Source: Candidatus Hydrogenedentota bacterium (GTDB taxonomy: Bacteria > Hydrogenedentota > Hydrogenedentia > Hydrogenedentales > SLHB01). From it: a stretch of DNA of 7,348 nt. The notes under the pieces were generated by a model, which worked only from the letters and a program-made list of their open reading frames with translations, did no database searches and was not told the origin of the DNA. The DNA is taken from positions 1 to 7,348 of the forward strand of contig JAJDAB010000671.1 in assembly GCA_029262095.1 (NCBI GenBank), in the 5' to 3' direction. This document shows positions 6,214-7,348 of this stretch, one piece after another. A program made the position numbers and the translations under genes. Position 1 is the first letter of the stretch; each line of letters starts with the position of its first letter.

Positions 6214-6456
6214 GGTAATTCTAACGCGTTTATTCGGGGCGGTTTAGCTGCCGAGCGTGCCCATTTTCTTTGAGCGAATTCAGCGTGCGGCACCATCGAA
6301 ACCACTTGGTCTGAGCGCTATTCATGGGGAATCGACCCCTGCTAAAGTCTAGTGTTGAAGTGACTTGGAGTCAAGGCTTCCGCTCCAATCCCAATGTTAT
6401 GTGGTAAAGTTCGTTAGAGCGCCCGGGGATTGGCGTTAGGGGGAATTCGACGTACC
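6214..6456. other. Divergent intergenic region, no convincing promoter seen
   Basis: This 243-base gap separates the minus-strand HDOD gene from the plus-strand coiled-coil gene and must hold both promoters if the assigned starts are right. I found no hexamer pair with good match and spacing on either strand. Small inverted repeats are present (ACCA-CT-TGGT at 6301-6310; GGGG-AATCGA-CCCC near 6327-6340; CTTG-GAGT-CAAG near 6364-6375), each too short to interpret alone. Confidence 0.4.
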
Positions 6457-7348
6457 ATGCGTGCCACCTTACTTGAGGACAAGTATGCCGAAGCGGCGGG
6501 CCTGTACGATGCGGACAAGCATGTCGATGCATTGGCCCTGCTCGACGCGCCTTCCTCGAAATACCCTCGAGCCACCGCGATACTTTACCTGCGTGCGAAG
6601 TGCTTTGCGGACCTCGGCCTGACAACTGAAGCTGACGAAGCCTGCCGGGAAATCGTTGGTGCTCTGAGCAGTATCCGTCGCGATGGTGAGATGCTAAAGG
6701 ACTGCTTTGATCCGGATGAGGTGGGGCTTTTCGAGCTCTTCACAACGCGCCAGGAGACACGCGTAAAAGCACTCCGGGCGACCTTGTCGGTACGCGAAAC
6801 CGATTCGGCGGACGCGGAACGCTTGCGATCGGAAATTGCAGCGCTTCAACAGACGGTTCAAGACCTACAAGACAAAGCCGCTCAATCGCAAGAATCTGAA
6901 GAAGCACTTCGCGGCGAGCTCGTTGAACTAAAGTCCGCTGAGTCAACATCGGTGGCCGCGTTGGAATCGGCGCGGGGCGAACTTCAGTCCTTACAGGGTG
7001 AGTTGCACGACCGAGAACAGGCGGTCGCAAACGCAAAACGCGCCAGTGAAGAACAAGCCAATCTTGTTGAATTGCTCCGTTCGGATATGGCCGCGTTGGA
7101 TGGTAAAGCGCGTGAAGCCTCATCCTCCGAAAACGCGATTGCCGATGAGCTTGCGTCGCTCCGTGAAGTCGAGTTGCAAAAGAACGCCGCTTTAGAATCG
7201 GCGCGCGCGGAACTGGAAGCACTCAATGGTACGCTCCAAGATAGAGAGCGTGCGATCGCGGAAGCGGAGTCACGTAGCGCGAGTCACGAAGAACGGGCCA
7301 AGGCGCTATCGGCGGAATTGGGTGACCTGCGCGAGAAAGCCGATCGCG
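6457..7348 (+). CDS. Long coiled-coil protein with TPR-like N-terminus (cut by right window edge)
   Basis: An open frame from ATG 6457 to the window end, at least 297 residues. Residues about 5-70 (DKYAEAAGLYDADKHVDALALLD; AILYLRAKCFADLGLTTEADEACREI) look like one or two TPR-type helical hairpins. From about residue 115 onward the sequence is almost entirely Glu/Ala/Leu/Arg/Gln-rich heptad coiled coil (LRSEIAALQQTVQDLQDKA and similar), built of a 77-residue tandem repeat. No signal peptide or membrane segment is visible. Coiled coils of this kind often serve as scaffolds or spacers, and no specific function can be assigned. An AGGGGG at 6438-6443 is 13 bases before the ATG, which is long for a ribosome binding site, so the start is likely but not certain. 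It is transcribed divergently from the HDOD gene. Confidence 0.82.
   Translation, partial: MRATLLEDKYAEAAGLYDADKHVDALALLDAPSSKYPRATAILYLRAKCFADLGLTTEADEACREIVGALSSIRRDGEMLKDCFDPDEVGLFELFTTRQETRVKALRATLSVRETDSADAERLRSEIAALQQTVQDLQDKAAQSQESEEALRGELVELKSAESTSVAALESARGELQSLQGELHDREQAVANAKRASEEQANLVELLRSDMAALDGKAREASSSENAIADELASLREVELQKNAALESARAELEALNGTLQDRERAIAEAESRSASHEERAKALSAELGDLREKADR
6865..7348 (+). repeat. 77-residue (231-base) tandem repeat within the coiled-coil gene
   Basis: Units cover residues 137-213, 214-290 and 291 to the window edge, seen by hand alignment. Anchors recur in exact phase: LQDKA, LDGKA and LREKA put a lysine at 140, 217 and 294. AALESAR recurs at 167-173 and 244-250, and DREQAVA / DRERAIA at 185 and 262. 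About 30 of 77 residues are identical between the first two units. The codons have diverged, so this is an old duplication kept by selection rather than recent slippage. A length of 77 equals 11 heptads. Confidence 0.75.

Noticed and set aside
6354..6410. TTGAAG, TTGGAG and TAAAGT as a promoter for the coiled-coil gene
   Set aside because: No pairing gives acceptable spacing of 16-18 bases with a recognisable -10.
6740..7222. 160-residue minus-strand open frame antisense to the coiled-coil gene
   Set aside because: It is the shadow of a repetitive GC-rich coiled-coil sequence, with an Arg/Pro-rich composition typical of antisense frames.

Overview
This 7.3 kb bacterial chromosomal stretch has about 57% GC by eye. 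It carries AGGAGG-type ribosome binding sites and at least two good sigma-70-type promoters. I saw no rRNA, tRNA, CRISPR array, insertion sequence or phage gene. The gene mix is a thioredoxin, an ECF41 sigma factor, a fused radical SAM/DUF2344 protein, a MshEN-HDOD protein and a long coiled-coil protein. It points to a Gram-negative-type, environmental, deep-branching lineage (for example Planctomycetota or Hydrogenedentota-like), but that placement is a weak inference and no gene here is diagnostic.

Layout. (1) 1-212, minus: the N-terminal part of thioredoxin, running off the left edge, with its own promoter and a strong ribosome binding site. (2) 312-1834, plus: a compact redox/stress operon made of an ECF41-type promoter, a carboxymuconolactone decarboxylase/AhpD-like protein, and an overlapping gene (ATGA) for an ECF41 sigma factor with a fused SnoaL-like regulatory domain. 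(3) 1932-4532, plus: a long radical SAM protein with a B12-binding-like N-terminus, fused to a C-terminal DUF2344 domain. (4) 4533-4605: a short convergent intergenic stretch with a perfect small palindrome. (5) 4606-4809, minus: an unrecognised 67-residue basic protein with a near-consensus sigma-70 promoter. (6) 4897-6213, minus: a MshEN-HDOD signalling protein whose HD signature is degenerate. (7) 6214-6456: a divergent intergenic region without a convincing promoter. (8) 6457-7348, plus: the start of a coiled-coil protein with a TPR-like head and a 77-residue (11-heptad) tandem repeat, cut by the right edge.

How the genes may work together. The clearest circuit is the ECF41 operon. The promoter upstream of the decarboxylase matches the published ECF41 target motif (TGTCACA, 16 bp, CGTC) at 10 of 11 motif positions with the exact spacer. 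The sigma gene is translationally coupled behind the decarboxylase gene, so the sigma factor probably transcribes its own operon. The divergent thioredoxin and the CxxC-bearing decarboxylase suggest thiol redox chemistry, but joint function is inferred. The other genes look like independent transcription units.

The best candidates for new biology are the 67-residue orphan protein and the repeat coiled-coil protein beside the HDOD gene. Neither amounts to a recognisable new multi-gene system within this window.
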